Source: Jiangella sp. DSM 45060 (GTDB lineage: Bacteria; Actinomycetota; Actinomycetes; Jiangellales; Jiangellaceae). From it: a stretch of DNA of 64,000 nt. Under the pieces are notes generated by a model. It was given only the letters and a program-made list of their open reading frames with translations. It was not told where the DNA came from and did no database searches. The stretch covers positions 5,412,501-5,476,500 of the forward strand of contig NZ_LT629771.1 in assembly GCF_900105175.1 (NCBI RefSeq), written 5' to 3'. Positions 47,086 to 57,627 of this stretch are shown here, one piece after another (position 1 is the stretch's first letter; each line of letters opens with the position of its first letter). Both the position numbers and the translations under genes were made by a program.

Positions 47086-50000
47086 TTATCCAGCATGGGT
47101 TCCGGCACGGTCGGGCTGGTGGGCGATGACGTCGTCGACGACGGTCTTGGCCCAGGCCAGCAGCTCGACGCCGCGCAGCTGCGGCCCGCCGATCTGGGCC
47201 GGCCGCGGCCGGGGCACCAGCATCGTCCCGACCGCGTCCTTGACCAGTGACTTCGGGTACAGCCGGCCGAGCCGGACCCGCTGCCAGTCGGCCAGCTCGA
47301 CGTGCGCGAACCGGACGTAGGTGCCCTGGACGGTGACCTCGGACAGCCCCGCGCGGCGGGCGTGCACCCGGAACCGGGCCACGGCCAGCAGGTTCTCGAC
47401 CGGCTCGGGCGGCGCGCCGTAGCGGTCGACCAGTTCCTCGAGGACGGCGTCGACGGCGGCGTCGTCGACCGCCTCGGACAGCCGCCGGTACGCCTCGAGC
47501 CGCAGCCGCTCGCTGGCGACGTAGTCGTGCGGGATGTGCGCGTCGACCGGCAGCTCGATGCGGACCTCGGGCATGGCCTCGGCGCCGTCGCCGCGGTACT
47601 CGGAGACCGCCTCGCCGACGAGCCGCACGTAGAGGTCGAACCCGACGTCGGCGATGTGGCCGGACTGCTCGCCGCCGAGCAGGTTGCCCGCGCCGCGGAT
47701 CTCGAGGTCCTTCATCGCGACCTGCATGCCGGCGCCGAGATCGGAGTGCTGGGCGATGGTGGCCAGCCGCTCGTGCGCCTCCTCCGTCAGCGGCGTCTCG
47801 CGCGGGTAGAAGAAGTACGCGTACGCCCGCTCGCGGCCGCGCCCGACCCGGCCGCGCAGCTGGTGCAGCTGCGACAGGCCCAGCCGCTCGGACCGGTCGA
47901 CGATGAGCGTGTTGGCGTTGGAGATGTCAAGGCCGGTCTCGACGATGGTCGTGCATACGAGTACGTCGACCTCGCGCTGCCAGAACGCATCGATGACCTG
48001 CTCGAGCGCGTGCTCGCCCATCTGGCCGTGCGCCGTGGCGATGCGCGCCTCGGGCACCAGCTCGCGCAGCCGCGCCGCGACCTTCTCGATGGTGTCGACG
48101 CGGTTGTGCACGAAGAACGCCTGGCCGTCGCGCATCAGCTCGCGCCGGATGGCCGCGCCGACCTGCTTCTCGTCGTACCCGCCGACGTAGGTGAGCACGG
48201 GGTGCCGCTCTTCCGGCGGCGTGGTGATGACGCTCATGTCGCGGATGCCGGTGATGGACATCTCCAGCGTGCGCGGGATCGGCGTGGCCGACATCGTCAG
48301 CACGTCGACGTTCGCCCGCAGATGCTTGAGCTTCTCCTTGTGCTCGACGCCGAAGCGCTGCTCCTCGTCGACGATCAGCAGGCCGAGGTCCTTGAACCGG
48401 ACGTCGCCGGTGATGAGCCGGTGGGTTCCGATGACGACGTCGACGCTGCCGTCGTGCAGCCCCTCGATCGTGTCTGCGGCCTCGGTGTCGGACTGGAACC
48501 TCGACAGCGCCCGGATCGTCACCGGGAACGGCGCGAACCGCTCGGAGAACGTCGCGAGATGCTGCCCGACCAGCAGCGTCGTCGGCACCAGCACGCCGAC
48601 CTGCTTGCCGTCCTGAACCGCCTTGAACGCGGCGCGGACGGCGATCTCGGTCTTGCCGTAGCCGACGTCGCCGGCGATGACGCGGTCCATCGGGATCTCG
48701 CGCTCCATGTCGGCCTTGACCTCGTCGATGGTCGACAGCTGGTCAGTGGTCTCGACGTAGGGGAAGGCGTCCTCCAGCTCGCGCTGCCATGGCGTGTCCT
48801 GGCCGAACGCGTGACCGGGCGCGGCCTGGCGGGCGGCGTAGAGCTTGATCAGCTCGGCGGCGATCTCCTTGACCGCCTTGCGGGCACGGCCCTTGCGCTT
48901 GGCCCAGTCGCTGCCGCCGATGCGGTCGAGGTGCGGTGCGTCGCCGCCGACGTACTTGGTGACCTGCTCGAGCTGGTCGGTCGGGACGTACAGGCGGTCG
49001 GCCGGCTGGCCGCGCTTGGACGGCGCGTACTCGACGACGAGGTACTCGCGGGTGGCGCCCTGCACCGTCCGGCTGGTCATCTCGACGTAGCGGCCGACGC
49101 CGTGCTGGTCGTGGACGATGTAGTCGCCGGGCTTGAGCTGGAGCGGGTCGACCTGGTTGCGGCGCCGGCTGGGCATGCGGGTGGTGCCCTTGGTGGACAC
49201 CCGCTGGCCGGTGAGGTCGTCCTCGGTGAGGACGGCGAGAGCGGCGGCGTTCGCGATGAAGCCGTGCTTGAGCGCGCCCGTGGTGACGAGGACGACGCCC
49301 GGTTCCGGCGCGGCGGTGACGTCCTCGACGTAGCGCGCGGGGACCTCGGACTCGCCCAGCACCTCGACGACCCGCTCGGCGGTGCCGTGGCCGCCGGTGA
49401 CGAGGACGGCGCGGCCGCCGGTGGCCAGCCAGCCGGAGAGGTCGGCGACGGCGCGCTTGGTGTCGCCGCGGTAGGTCTCGGCCGGGCGGACGTCGACCTC
49501 GCGGGTGTCGACGGCGCCGGCCGTCACCATGTCGTCGCCGAGGTTCACCTCGTAGAGGTCGGCGTCGAGGTCGGCCTTCTCCGGGGCGGCCGGGGCGTCG
49601 CCGCCGAGGCCGAACGAGCTGAGGCTCCACCACGGCAGCCCTTGGCGGATCGCCTGCGCCCGGACGTCGCCGAGCGTGTGGTAGGCCGCCGCGCCGAGGT
49701 CGATCGGCGCGGTGCCGCCGCCGGCCGCCGCGGCCCACGACGCGTCGAGGAACTCCTGGCTGGTGGCGACCATGTCGTGCGCCCGGGTGCGGACCCGCTC
49801 GGGGTCGCAGACCAGCACGTGGGTGCCGGCCGGCAGCAGGTCGATCAGCATCTCCATGCGGTCGACCAGCACCGGCGCCAGCGACTCCATGCCCTCGACG
49901 GCGATGCCTGCGGCGATCTTCTCCAGCATCTCGCCCAGCTCGGGGTGGTCGTGCGCGAGGGCGGCCGCCCGCCGCCGGACGTCGTCGGTGAGCAGCAGCT

Positions 50001-50730
50001 CGCGGCACGGCGGCGCCCACAGCCCGTTCTCGGCGGCGTCGGTGGAGCGCTGGTCGGCGACGGTGAAGTAGCGGACCTCCTCGACGGTGTCGCCCCAGAA
50101 GTCGACCCGCAGCGGGTGCTCCTCGGTCGGCGGGAACACATCGACGATGCCGCCGCGCACGGCGAACTCGCCGCGTCGTTCCACGAGGTCGACGCGGACG
50201 TACGCAGCGGCGGCCAGCTGTTCGACGACGGAGTCGAGGCTGACGTCGTCGCCGGGCTTCAGCGCGACCGGGCGGAGGTCGGCCAGCCCCGCGACCTGCG
50301 GCTGCAGCACGCTGCGCACCGGCGCGACGACCACCCGCACCGGCCCGCCGGACTCGTCGGCGGGGTGCGCCAGCCGGCGCAGCACCGCCAGCCGCCGGCC
50401 GACGGTGTCGCTGCGCGGCGACAGACGCTCGTGTGGCAGCGTCTCCCACGCCGGGTACTCGACCACCGACTCGGGCGGCAGCAGGCAGCGCAGCTCGGTG
50501 GCGAGGTCCTCGGCCTCGCGCCCCGTGGCGGTGACGGCGAGCACCGTACGTCCCGCCCCCGCCCCGCCGGCGTCGGCCGCGATGGCGCCGGCCACGAACG
50601 GGCGCAGCGCCGGCGGCGCGGTGAGGTCGAGCGCGGTGACCGCACCCGTGCGCGCGTCGGCGACGGCCGAGCGCAGCGTGGGGTCGCCGTCGTCGCCGAG
50701 CAGGGCGGACAGCAGGCCGCTGAGAGACAT
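47086..50730 (-). CDS. mfd: Transcription-repair coupling factor
   Basis: The 1214-residue ATP-dependent translocase removes stalled RNA polymerase and recruits UvrA. The N-terminal UvrB-like region (about 30-340) is followed by the RNA-polymerase-interaction domain ([16 protein letters not shown], about 525-540). The RecG-like motor has Walker [10 protein letters not shown] and FKAV, a DEEQRF helicase motif [14 protein letters not shown] motif III and QLRGRVGRG motif VI. The TRG motif and the C-terminal D7 domain ([19 protein letters not shown]) follow. Full length. The large plus-strand frame opposite (47302-50736) is shadow. Confidence 0.97.
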   Translation of the reverse strand: MSLSGLLSALLGDDGDPTLRSAVADARTGAVTALDLTAPPALRPFVAGAIAADAGGAGAGRTVLAVTATGREAEDLATELRCLLPPESVVEYPAWETLPHERLSPRSDTVGRRLAVLRRLAHPADESGGPVRVVVAPVRSVLQPQVAGLADLRPVALKPGDDVSLDSVVEQLAAAAYVRVDLVERRGEFAVRGGIVDVFPPTEEHPLRVDFWGDTVEEVRYFTVADQRSTDAAENGLWAPPCRELLLTDDVRRRAAALAHDHPELGEMLEKIAAGIAVEGMESLAPVLVDRMEMLIDLLPAGTHVLVCDPERVRTRAHDMVATSQEFLDASWAAAAGGGTAPIDLGAAAYHTLGDVRAQAIRQGLPWWSLSSFGLGGDAPAAPEKADLDADLYEVNLGDDMVTAGAVDTREVDVRPAETYRGDTKRAVADLSGWLATGGRAVLVTGGHGTAERVVEVLGESEVPARYVEDVTAAPEPGVVLVTTGALKHGFIANAAALAVLTEDDLTGQRVSTKGTTRMPSRRRNQVDPLQLKPGDYIVHDQHGVGRYVEMTSRTVQGATREYLVVEYAPSKRGQPADRLYVPTDQLEQVTKYVGGDAPHLDRIGGSDWAKRKGRARKAVKEIAAELIKLYAARQAAPGHAFGQDTPWQRELEDAFPYVETTDQLSTIDEVKADMEREIPMDRVIAGDVGYGKTEIAVRAAFKAVQDGKQVGVLVPTTLLVGQHLATFSERFAPFPVTIRALSRFQSDTEAADTIEGLHDGSVDVVIGTHRLITGDVRFKDLGLLIVDEEQRFGVEHKEKLKHLRANVDVLTMSATPIPRTLEMSITGIRDMSVITTPPEERHPVLTYVGGYDEKQVGAAIRRELMRDGQAFFVHNRVDTIEKVAARLRELVPEARIATAHGQMGEHALEQVIDAFWQREVDVLVCTTIVETGLDISNANTLIVDRSERLGLSQLHQLRGRVGRGRERAYAYFFYPRETPLTEEAHERLATIAQHSDLGAGMQVAMKDLEIRGAGNLLGGEQSGHIADVGFDLYVRLVGEAVSEYRGDGAEAMPEVRIELPVDAHIPHDYVASERLRLEAYRRLSEAVDDAAVDAVLEELVDRYGAPPEPVENLLAVARFRVHARRAGLSEVTVQGTYVRFAHVELADWQRVRLGRLYPKSLVKDAVGTMLVPRPRPAQIGGPQLRGVELLAWAKTVVDDVIAHQPDRAGTHAG

Positions 50731-50843
50731 CGGTAGACCTTCCGGGCACGCAGACGTGCCCCCAAAACTGGTGGAGTGGGGGGTCGGTAGTACCGAGCTT
50801 ACGACGTTCCCCCGACAGAGTCGCGGGCGAGCGGTCGCCGCGA

Positions 50844-51248
50844 CTACGCGTTGAGCGGGAGTATCAGGCTCGATGCCGAACCTGCCCTCGTCAACCGGGC
50901 ATCGGTCGTCACCACGCCGAGACCGAGTCGCTCTGCCAGTGCTAGATAGAGCGCGTCGGTCAGTCTCGTGTCGTGCCTGTGACCCCAGGCAAGTTCCAGC
51001 AGGTCAGGCAGACCGTGCCGGACGACCGGCATGCTCTCGAGGATATCGAGCAACTCCGTCACGTCCTGCTCGGACAGGACGTCGGCGCGCTGAAGCCGGC
51101 CGAAGGCACTCAACAACTCGGCGTCAACGTGTGCGGGAGCATGCAGCGCCCGCCCTTCGATGGTCTTCGCCACCACGTCCGCTCGGTCGGTCGGCACCAT
51201 CAGATCGACCAGGGCCGAGGCGTCGACGACCACGGCTTCGAGATTCAC
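50844..51248 (-). CDS. vapC: VapC-type PIN-domain ribonuclease toxin
   Basis: The 134-residue protein has a PIN domain with the acidic metal-binding residues D9 ([14 protein letters not shown]), E44 (VDAELLSAF), D98 ([16 protein letters not shown]) and D116 ([12 protein letters not shown]). VapC toxins cleave tRNA or rRNA; the target here is unknown. The GTG start at 51248 overlaps the antitoxin stop (GTGA), the usual coupling of a toxin-antitoxin operon. Confidence 0.92.
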   Translation of the reverse strand: MNLEAVVVDASALVDLMVPTDRADVVAKTIEGRALHAPAHVDAELLSAFGRLQRADVLSEQDVTELLDILESMPVVRHGLPDLLELAWGHRHDTRLTDALYLALAERLGLGVVTTDARLTRAGSASSLILPLNA

Positions 51249-51469
51249 GTCGCGCCGAACTCTTCCCGGGCAGCGTCGAGGGCTTCCATCGCGTGATCGT
51301 GCGTGACCCCCGCGTATCGGCGTCGACGCACGCGGTCGAGCCACGTTTCCGCTCGGCGCCGGGCGAGCTCGTGCCGCAACGCCTGCTGTGTCAGCTGCGA
51401 CACATTGAGATCGGACGCCTTGGCTTCCTCCGCCAGGTCATCGGGGACGTACACGTTCAAGCGCGCCAT
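51245..51469 (-). CDS. vapB: VapB-type ribbon-helix-helix antitoxin
   Basis: The 74-residue protein has an N-terminal ribbon-helix-helix (LNVYVPDDLAEEAKASDLNVSQLTQQALRHEL, read as strand and two helices). A C-terminal tail (YAGVTHDHAMEALDAAREEF) probably wraps the toxin. It neutralises the PIN toxin and likely represses the operon. I chose ATG 51469, the family-type start; an ATG further upstream at 51505 is poor. Short inverted repeats CATAC/GTATG (51467-51471 and 51479-51483) overlap the start and could be its own operator. Confidence 0.9.
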   Translation of the reverse strand: MARLNVYVPDDLAEEAKASDLNVSQLTQQALRHELARRRAETWLDRVRRRRYAGVTHDHAMEALDAAREEFGAT

Positions 51470-51599
51470 ACACACATGGTATGTACACGCCGACTGGTCG
51501 GGCAAGCGGCGCTGATGGACGGGTCGCGAGCGAGTTGTTCGGCCACCGGATACCTGATGTCCGGTCTGTGGTCGGTTGTGACTGATCTACTGACGCGCC

Positions 51600-53240
51600 A
51601 TGACCTCCGACCGCAACCCCTTCAGCGGGCTCCGGCTGGACGCGATCGACGCCACCCGGCGCAGATTCCTCACCGTCACGGGCGCGGCCATGGGCCTTGC
51701 CGTGGTGGGGTCACTGCCCGGGCTCGCGTCGGCCGACGGTGCCGCCGTCGAGCTCACCCAGCTGCCCGAGTATCCGTTCGCGCTGGGCGTCGCCTCGGGC
51801 GACCCGCTCAGCGACTCCGTCGTGCTGTGGACCCGGCTGGCGCCGCGGCCGTTGGAGGCGTTCGGCGGCCTCGGGCCGCGCCCGGTGCTGGTCCAGTGGC
51901 AGCTCGCGGAGGACCCCGGCTTCCGCCGCGTCGTGCAGAGCGGCACCGCCCGGGCCCGGCGCGAGGAGTCCTACAGCGTCCACGTCGACGTCAAGGGGCT
52001 GCGGCCGTGGCGGGAGTACTGGTACCGCTTCCGCGTCGGCCGGCACCTGAGCCCCGTCGGCCGGACCCGCACGGCACCCGCGCCCGGCTCGTCGCCACAG
52101 GCGCTGAAGTTCGCCTTCGCGTCCTGCCAGGCGTACTGGGAGGGCTACTACACCGCCTATCGCGACCTGGCCGCCAGGGAGCACGACGTTGTCTTCCACC
52201 TCGGCGACTACCTCTACGAGTACGGCGTGGGCGTCGGTGCCGGCGTCCGCCGGCAGCAGCTCCCGTCGCACACCCTGCGCGAGACCGTCACACTGGACGA
52301 GTACCGCAGCCGCTACGCGCTGTACAAGCTCGACGCCGACCTGCAGGCCGCGCACGCCTCCGCGCCGTGGATCGTCACGATGGACGACCACGAGGTCGAG
52401 AACAACTGGGCCGACGAGATCCCCGAGGGCAACACCCCGACGCCGACCCGCAACGAGTTCGTGGTCCGCCGGGCCAACGCGTTCCGCGCCTGGTGGGAGC
52501 ACATGCCGGTGCGGCTCTCGCAGCAGCCGATCGGCCCGGACCTGCAGCTCTACCGCCGGTTCCAGTACGGCGACCTGGTCCGGTTCAACCTGCTCGACAC
52601 CCGCCAGTACCGCGACGACCAGGCGGCCGGCGACGGGTCCGACCCGCCGAACCCCGGCTCGCTCGACCCGAACCGCACCATCACCGGCGCCGAGCAGGAG
52701 CGCTGGCTGCTGGACGGCTTCGCCGAGCGGTCCGCGCGGTGGGAGGTGCTGGCGCACCAGACGGCGATCGCCCAGCTGGACACCCGGGCCGGCGCCGAGG
52801 TCATCGTGCCGATGGACACCTGGGACGGGTACGTGGCGTCGCGGCAGCGGGTGCTCGGTGGCGCGGCGGAACGGGGCGTGCGCAACCTCGTCAGCATCGC
52901 CGGCGACCTGCACCGCAGCGTCGTCTCCGAGCTGAAGGCGGACTACGCCGACCCCGCCGCGCCCGTCGTCGGCACGGAGTTCGTCGGCACGTCGATCAGC
53001 TCCGGCCGCGACGGCATGGACAACGACGAGGGCGGCCTGACGATCCTGGCGGAGAACCCGCACGTGAAGTTCTCGAACTTCCAGCGCGGCTACGTCACGG
53101 TCGACGTCACGCCCGACCAGTGGGTGGCCGACTACCGCGTCGTCGACCTGGTCACCGTCCCCGACGGCACCGTCAGCACCCGCACGAGACTCGCCGTGGC
53201 CGACGGCGAACCGACCATCCACGTCGTGGGAGGCCAGTGA
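51600..53240 (+). CDS. phoD: PhoD-type alkaline phosphatase/phosphodiesterase, Tat-exported
   Basis: The 546-residue enzyme has a twin-arginine signal (TRRRFLTVTGAAMGLA, residues about 19-34, cleavage near 46), an N-terminal PhoD_N domain (PFALGVASGDPLSDSVVLWTRLAP), and a metallophosphatase core: FAFASCQAYWEGYYTAYRDL, VFHLGDYLYEYG, MDDHEVENNWADE, and the C-terminal VSIAGDLHRS and NFQRGYVTVDV segments. It works outside the cell using Ca and Fe, releasing phosphate from monoesters or diesters. No clear PhoP box was found. The stop is fused with the next start (TGATG). Confidence 0.95.
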   Translation: MTSDRNPFSGLRLDAIDATRRRFLTVTGAAMGLAVVGSLPGLASADGAAVELTQLPEYPFALGVASGDPLSDSVVLWTRLAPRPLEAFGGLGPRPVLVQWQLAEDPGFRRVVQSGTARARREESYSVHVDVKGLRPWREYWYRFRVGRHLSPVGRTRTAPAPGSSPQALKFAFASCQAYWEGYYTAYRDLAAREHDVVFHLGDYLYEYGVGVGAGVRRQQLPSHTLRETVTLDEYRSRYALYKLDADLQAAHASAPWIVTMDDHEVENNWADEIPEGNTPTPTRNEFVVRRANAFRAWWEHMPVRLSQQPIGPDLQLYRRFQYGDLVRFNLLDTRQYRDDQAAGDGSDPPNPGSLDPNRTITGAEQERWLLDGFAERSARWEVLAHQTAIAQLDTRAGAEVIVPMDTWDGYVASRQRVLGGAAERGVRNLVSIAGDLHRSVVSELKADYADPAAPVVGTEFVGTSISSGRDGMDNDEGGLTILAENPHVKFSNFQRGYVTVDVTPDQWVADYRVVDLVTVPDGTVSTRTRLAVADGEPTIHVVGGQ

Positions 53241-54094
53241 TGAGGCGGCAGATCGCGGTGGTGGCGATGTCGGCCGCGGCACTCGGCGTCATCACGGCGG
53301 TGGCCAGCACGGCGGCCCGGCCGGACGACGACCCGGTCCGGCTCACGGCGACGCCGGAGCGGGTTGAGGTAGTCGGGCTGCCGTGCCTGCCGAGCTCGTT
53401 CCAGCTCGGCATGACGAACGTCGGCAGCGCCGACCTCTACGCCGACGTCGAGCTGAGCGCCGGCGGGCCGGTCGAGCTGGAGCGCGGCCTGATGTCGTCG
53501 TGGCTGCCCGCCTGGGACCCCGACCACACCGTCACCTCGCGGGTCGGGATCACGGTGCCGCGCGACGCGGCGCCCGGCAGCTACGACGTGCGGGCGACGA
53601 CCGACGGCGCGGAGGTCACCGTGCCGATCGAGGTGCTGCCGCAGCCGCCGAAGGGCCCGGGTGACAACCTGGCCCTCGGTGAGGGGGCGACGGCGTCGTC
53701 GACGCACGCGAACTTCGACGTGTGCGGCGCCGCCGACGGCAACACCAGCTCCGCCGACTGGGACACGCTGACCGGCTGGAACGACGCCACCAGCCGGGTC
53801 TTCCCGGACACCTACGACATCGCGCTGGCCGCGCCGGCGACCGTCGCCCGGGTCGAGACCTGGACGCTGGACTCGGCGCAGTACCCGGCGGCGCGCTACG
53901 GACTGCGCGACTTCGACGTCCAGGTGCGGGTCGGCGGCGCGTGGCAGACGGTGCACGAGGTGCGCGGCAACACCACCGGCCGGGTGACGTCGGCGTTCGC
54001 CCCGGTGACCGCCGACGCCGTCCGCATCGTCGGCCTCGCGTCCAACAACGGCGACTACTCGCGGCTGGTCGAGGTCGAGGTCTTCTCCGGCTGA
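53240..54094 (+). CDS. Secreted protein with a C-terminal F5/8-type C (galactose-binding-like) domain
   Basis: The 284-residue protein has a Sec signal (about 1-26, MSAAALGVITAVASTAA), a beta-sandwich of about 110 residues resembling an NPCBM/NEW2-type extracellular domain, and a C-terminal discoidin-like domain (LALGEGATASSTH, ENWDTL-like turn, DVQVRVGGAWQTV, VRIVGLASNNGDYSRLVEVEVF). Such domains bind cell-surface glycans. The ATG at 53240 shares a base with the PhoD stop and has GGAGG upstream, so the pair is coexpressed and may be anchored together. Confidence 0.82.
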   Translation: MRRQIAVVAMSAAALGVITAVASTAARPDDDPVRLTATPERVEVVGLPCLPSSFQLGMTNVGSADLYADVELSAGGPVELERGLMSSWLPAWDPDHTVTSRVGITVPRDAAPGSYDVRATTDGAEVTVPIEVLPQPPKGPGDNLALGEGATASSTHANFDVCGAADGNTSSADWDTLTGWNDATSRVFPDTYDIALAAPATVARVETWTLDSAQYPAARYGLRDFDVQVRVGGAWQTVHEVRGNTTGRVTSAFAPVTADAVRIVGLASNNGDYSRLVEVEVFSG

Positions 54095-54096
54095 CG

Positions 54097-54140
54097 ACGC
54101 ACGGCCGGGCCGCCCCCGTGGACGGCCCGGCCGCGTGCGT
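54097..54140. terminator. Bidirectional terminator hairpin
   Basis: ACGCACGGCCGGGCCG (54097-54112) pairs with the reverse complement at 54123-54140 with a 2-nt bulge and a 10-nt loop. It lies between the convergent F5/8-type gene and the MMPL gene, so it may end both. Confidence 0.6.
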
Positions 54141-54148
54141 TCCGTGCG

Positions 54149-56377
54149 TCAGTGCTCCAGCTGGGGCAGCTTGTGCAGCGGCTTGGGCAGCCACCAGTTG
54201 CGCTCCCCCAGCAGCGCCATGATCGACGGCAGCAGCACGGCCCGCACGATGGTCGCGTCGATGAGGATCGCCGCGGCCAGGCCCACGCCCAGTTGCTTGA
54301 AGTCGATGGCGCCGAGCGTCGCGAAGATCGAGAAGACCGCGACCATGACCACGGCGGCGCTGGTGACGACGCCGGCGGAGCGGATGATCCCGGTGCGGAC
54401 CGCCTCCTGCGTGGTCATGCCGGCCTTGGCGCCCTCGCGGATCCGGCTGACGACGAACACGTGGTAGTCCATCGACAGGCCGAACAGGATCACGAACAGG
54501 AACAGCGGCAGCCAGGTGATGATCGCGCCGGTCGACTCGAACCCGAGCAGCCCTTCGGCCCAGCTGTTCTGGAACACCAGCGTCAGCAGCCCGTAGGAGG
54601 CGGCGACGGAGAGCAGGTTCAGGCCCGCGGCCGTCAGCGCCACCGCCAGCGACCGGAACGCCATGACCAGCACGATGATCGTCATCAGCAGGACGAACCC
54701 GATGACCACCGGCATCCGGTCGGCCAGCAGGCCGCGGAAATCGACGTTGCCGGCGGTCATGCCGGTGACGCCGGTCTCGACACCGTCGACGCCGTCGAAG
54801 GCGGCCGGGACGAGGTCGTCGCGCAGCGCCTGCAGCGAGTCCTCGGCGCGGGCGTCGTCGTGCTCGTACGGCACCGGCACGTCGATGCGGGCGACCGAGC
54901 CGTCGACGGAGTACTCGGCGGTCAGGCCCCCGCCGGCGGCGAACTCCGGGTCGGCGGCGACGGCGTCGTTCAGCGTGGCGACGGCGCCGTCGACGGCGTT
55001 CTGGTCGAGCGGCGACCCGTCGGCCGTCCAGACCGCGACGTCGTGCGCCGCGCCCTCGGACGGGAACGCCGTCGTGATGGCGTCGTAGGTCTGCACCTCG
55101 GGCACGTCCTTGGACAGGTCGGAGATGCCGGGCTGCGACAGCTTCATGCCGAGCGCCGGAGCGGCCAGCGCGAGCAGCGCCAGCAGGCCCGCGACCAGCG
55201 CCGTCCTCGGGTGCCGCAGCACCGGGCCGAGGATGGCCCGCCACACGCGCGGCTCGCCGCCGTCGCGCCGGCGCAGCCGCCACAGCAGCGGGACGCGCGG
55301 ACGGTCGATCCAGCGGCCGAAGATCGCCAGCAGCGCGGGCAGCGCCGTCACGGACCCGACGACGGCCACGGCGACGACCAGGATGGTGCCCATGGCCAGC
55401 GACTGGAAGGTCGCCTCACCGGCGAAGAACATGCCGGCCATCGCGATGACGACGGCGATGCCGGAGACCACGACCGCCCGGCCGGACGTCGCGGCGGCGA
55501 CCGCGACGGCGTCCATGGTGCCGCGGCCCTTCTCGCGCTCCTCCCGCTCGCGGCGGACGTAGAACAGCGAGTAGTCGACGCCGACCGCCATGCCGACCAG
55601 CAGCACGACCGAGGCCAGGATGTCCGTCGACGGCACGACGTAGGACGCGAACGCCGAGAGCCCCATGGCCGCGACCACCGACGACAGCGCCAGCAGCACC
55701 GGCACGGCGGCGGCGATCAGAGCGCCGAACACGACCAGCATGATCAGCAGGCTGACCGGCAGCGACAGGTACTCGGCACGCTTCAGGTCGTCCTCATAGA
55801 CCTGGTCGAGCGCCTCACCGAGGCTCGCGTCGCCGACCTGCCCGACGCTCAGGCTGCCGTCCGCCCCGTCGACGACCTGTGCGACCTGCGCGGCGGCCGC
55901 GCTGGCGGCGTCCTCCTCCTCGGCGTCGGTGCCCGCCGGGACGTCCAGCGTCACCTCGTAGAGGGCGGCCGTACCGTCCTCGGACACCTGCGGCTCGGAC
56001 ACCCCCGCGACTCCCGGCGCGGCGGCCAGGTTCGCGGCCAGCGTGGTGACGGCGCCGGCCTCGACGTCGACGGCGCCGCCGTCGGCCGCCCGGACCAGCA
56101 CCGACTCGGTGAACGGGTCGTCGAAGTCGGCCTGCAGCAGCGCCTTGTCGGCCCCGGCGGAGGCACCGACGCCGGAGTCGCCGTCCTCGACCTCCTTCGT
56201 GCCGACGGCGCCGCCGCCGACGATCGCGGCCGCGACGAACGCGAGCCAGAGGACGATGGCCAGCCACTTGTGGGCGGCGCTCCAGCGCGCCACGCGCACC
56301 ACCAGTCCGTGGCGCGGTGGCTCGGGCGGTCGCGGCGCCGGCGCGGGCGGGCGGTCTAACGGCAGGGTCGTGGTCAT
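54149..56377 (-). CDS. MMPL-family transporter
   Basis: The 742-residue RND-superfamily membrane protein has two six-helix halves with large extracytoplasmic loops. Helix 1 is at about 30-55 (WLAIVLWLAFVAAAIVGG), and the first loop is at about 60-220. Helices carry the conserved GMAVGVDYSLFYVRRER and the second-half GLSMDYHVFVVSRIREG signatures with the Asp/Tyr proton-relay pair. It likely exports lipids or glycolipids by proton motive force, as MmpL proteins do in mycobacteria. I used ATG 56377; the frame is open to 56419. Confidence 0.93.
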   Translation of the reverse strand: MTTTLPLDRPPAPAPRPPEPPRHGLVVRVARWSAAHKWLAIVLWLAFVAAAIVGGGAVGTKEVEDGDSGVGASAGADKALLQADFDDPFTESVLVRAADGGAVDVEAGAVTTLAANLAAAPGVAGVSEPQVSEDGTAALYEVTLDVPAGTDAEEEDAASAAAAQVAQVVDGADGSLSVGQVGDASLGEALDQVYEDDLKRAEYLSLPVSLLIMLVVFGALIAAAVPVLLALSSVVAAMGLSAFASYVVPSTDILASVVLLVGMAVGVDYSLFYVRREREEREKGRGTMDAVAVAAATSGRAVVVSGIAVVIAMAGMFFAGEATFQSLAMGTILVVAVAVVGSVTALPALLAIFGRWIDRPRVPLLWRLRRRDGGEPRVWRAILGPVLRHPRTALVAGLLALLALAAPALGMKLSQPGISDLSKDVPEVQTYDAITTAFPSEGAAHDVAVWTADGSPLDQNAVDGAVATLNDAVAADPEFAAGGGLTAEYSVDGSVARIDVPVPYEHDDARAEDSLQALRDDLVPAAFDGVDGVETGVTGMTAGNVDFRGLLADRMPVVIGFVLLMTIIVLVMAFRSLAVALTAAGLNLLSVAASYGLLTLVFQNSWAEGLLGFESTGAIITWLPLFLFVILFGLSMDYHVFVVSRIREGAKAGMTTQEAVRTGIIRSAGVVTSAAVVMVAVFSIFATLGAIDFKQLGVGLAAAILIDATIVRAVLLPSIMALLGERNWWLPKPLHKLPQLEH

Positions 56378-56509
56378 GGTGCGTCCCGTCGGTGTGAGTC
56401 CGGTGAAGTCGCGTCTCACTCTCGTCGCGCCGGGAACGCGCGGTAACCCGGAAAGCCCCCGATTCGCCCTGGGGGAATCCCCCGGTTCGCCCCTCGGGCA
56501 GACCTGGGG

Positions 56510-57625
56510 TCAAGCCCTGAGTTCGACCGTACGCACCTCACTGGCCTGCACGAACGCCTCGTCGACGGTGTGGCCGAGGCCGGGGCCGGTGGGCACCTCG
56601 ACCACGCCGGCGGTGGCTGTGATGGGCGGGGTGACGACGTCGCGTTCGTAGTACTTGCCGGACGCGGACACGTCGGACGGGAGGGTGAAGCCGGGGAGGC
56701 TGGAGAGCGCGACGTTGGCGGCCCGGCCGACGCCGAATTCGTGCATGCCGCCGCACCAGACCGGGATCTCGTGCTCGGCGGCGAGGTCGTGCGCGGCCAC
56801 CGCCGGGCCGAGCCCGCCCAGCCGCGACACCTTGATGTTGAGCACCTTCAGCGCGCCCAGCACGACCGCCGTGCGCAGGTCGTCGAGGGTGTCGATGGAC
56901 TCGTCCAGGCACACCGGCGTCGAGACGTCGCGCTGCAGGGCGGCGTGCGCGAGCAGGTTCCGCGGCGCGAACGGCTGCTCGATCATCGTCAGGCCGAGGC
57001 CGTCCAGCCCCCGCAGCGCCGTCAGCTCCTCCGAGCTCTCGCCGTAGGCGCCGTTCGCGTCGACGTGCAGCATGAGGTCGGGGAACGCGGCGCGGACGGC
57101 GCGCACCGGCTCGACGTCCCAGCCGGGCGCGATCTTCAGTTTCACCCGCGGATACCCGGCGTCGACGTGCTTGGCGACCTCGGCGAGCAGGTCGTCGACG
57201 GTCGGCTCGATGCCCAGCGAGACGCCCGCGACCACGGACGAGCGGGTCCCGCCGAGCGCCGTCGCCAGCGACACCCCGCCGGACAGCGCCCACAGCGTCC
57301 ACGCCGCGATGTCGACGCCGGCCTTCGCGAACTGGTGGCCGCGGACCTTCGCCCACAGCCCGGCCACCTCGGCGGGGTCGTCCCAGCGCGCGCCGACGAC
57401 GGACGGCAGCAGATACCGCGACGCGACCAGCCAGCAGGTGTCGACCGTCTCGGGCGAGTAGAACGGGTCGGACGCGGACGCGATCTCACCCCAGCCGACC
57501 GCGCCGGACTCGTCGGTGAGCCGGACGAGGATGTGGTCGAGGTGGTCCTTGGCGTGCGAGCTGGTGCGGAACCGGTGCACCAGCGGCAGCCGCACCAGGT
57601 GCAGGGACGCATGGGTGACGCGCAC
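56510..57625 (-). CDS. Enolase-superfamily racemase (N-succinylamino-acid racemase/OSBS type)
   Basis: The 371-residue muconate-lactonizing-enzyme subgroup protein has the catalytic lysine pair: K162 and K164 in YPRVKLKIAPG, and K265 in LNIKVSRLGG. Metal ligands D189 (HVDANG), E216 (IEQPF) and D241 (CLDESID) are all present. These enzymes racemise N-succinylamino acids or make o-succinylbenzoate. The genes upstream on the strand encode a SIS protein and a COG3375-type GNAT, and an M20 hydrolase is divergent, so the N-succinylamino-acid racemase role is favoured. It starts 2 nt after the SIS stop. Confidence 0.9.
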   Translation of the reverse strand: MRVTHASLHLVRLPLVHRFRTSSHAKDHLDHILVRLTDESGAVGWGEIASASDPFYSPETVDTCWLVASRYLLPSVVGARWDDPAEVAGLWAKVRGHQFAKAGVDIAAWTLWALSGGVSLATALGGTRSSVVAGVSLGIEPTVDDLLAEVAKHVDAGYPRVKLKIAPGWDVEPVRAVRAAFPDLMLHVDANGAYGESSEELTALRGLDGLGLTMIEQPFAPRNLLAHAALQRDVSTPVCLDESIDTLDDLRTAVVLGALKVLNIKVSRLGGLGPAVAAHDLAAEHEIPVWCGGMHEFGVGRAANVALSSLPGFTLPSDVSASGKYYERDVVTPPITATAGVVEVPTGPGLGHTVDEAFVQASEVRTVELRA

Positions 57626-57627
57626 AG

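Noticed and set aside
47302..50736. A 1144-codon plus-strand open frame
   Set aside because: It is exactly opposite mfd, has no recognisable domain, and its composition is typical of an antisense shadow.
51553..51575. A PhoP box before phoD
   Set aside because: Only a loose ACCGGA/TCCGGT inverted pair was found, with no GTTCACC-type direct repeats.
50873..53239. The plus-strand open frame leading into the F5/8-type protein
   Set aside because: It passes through vapBC and phoD in other frames and lacks domain similarity. The real start is ATG 53240 with its own signal peptide.
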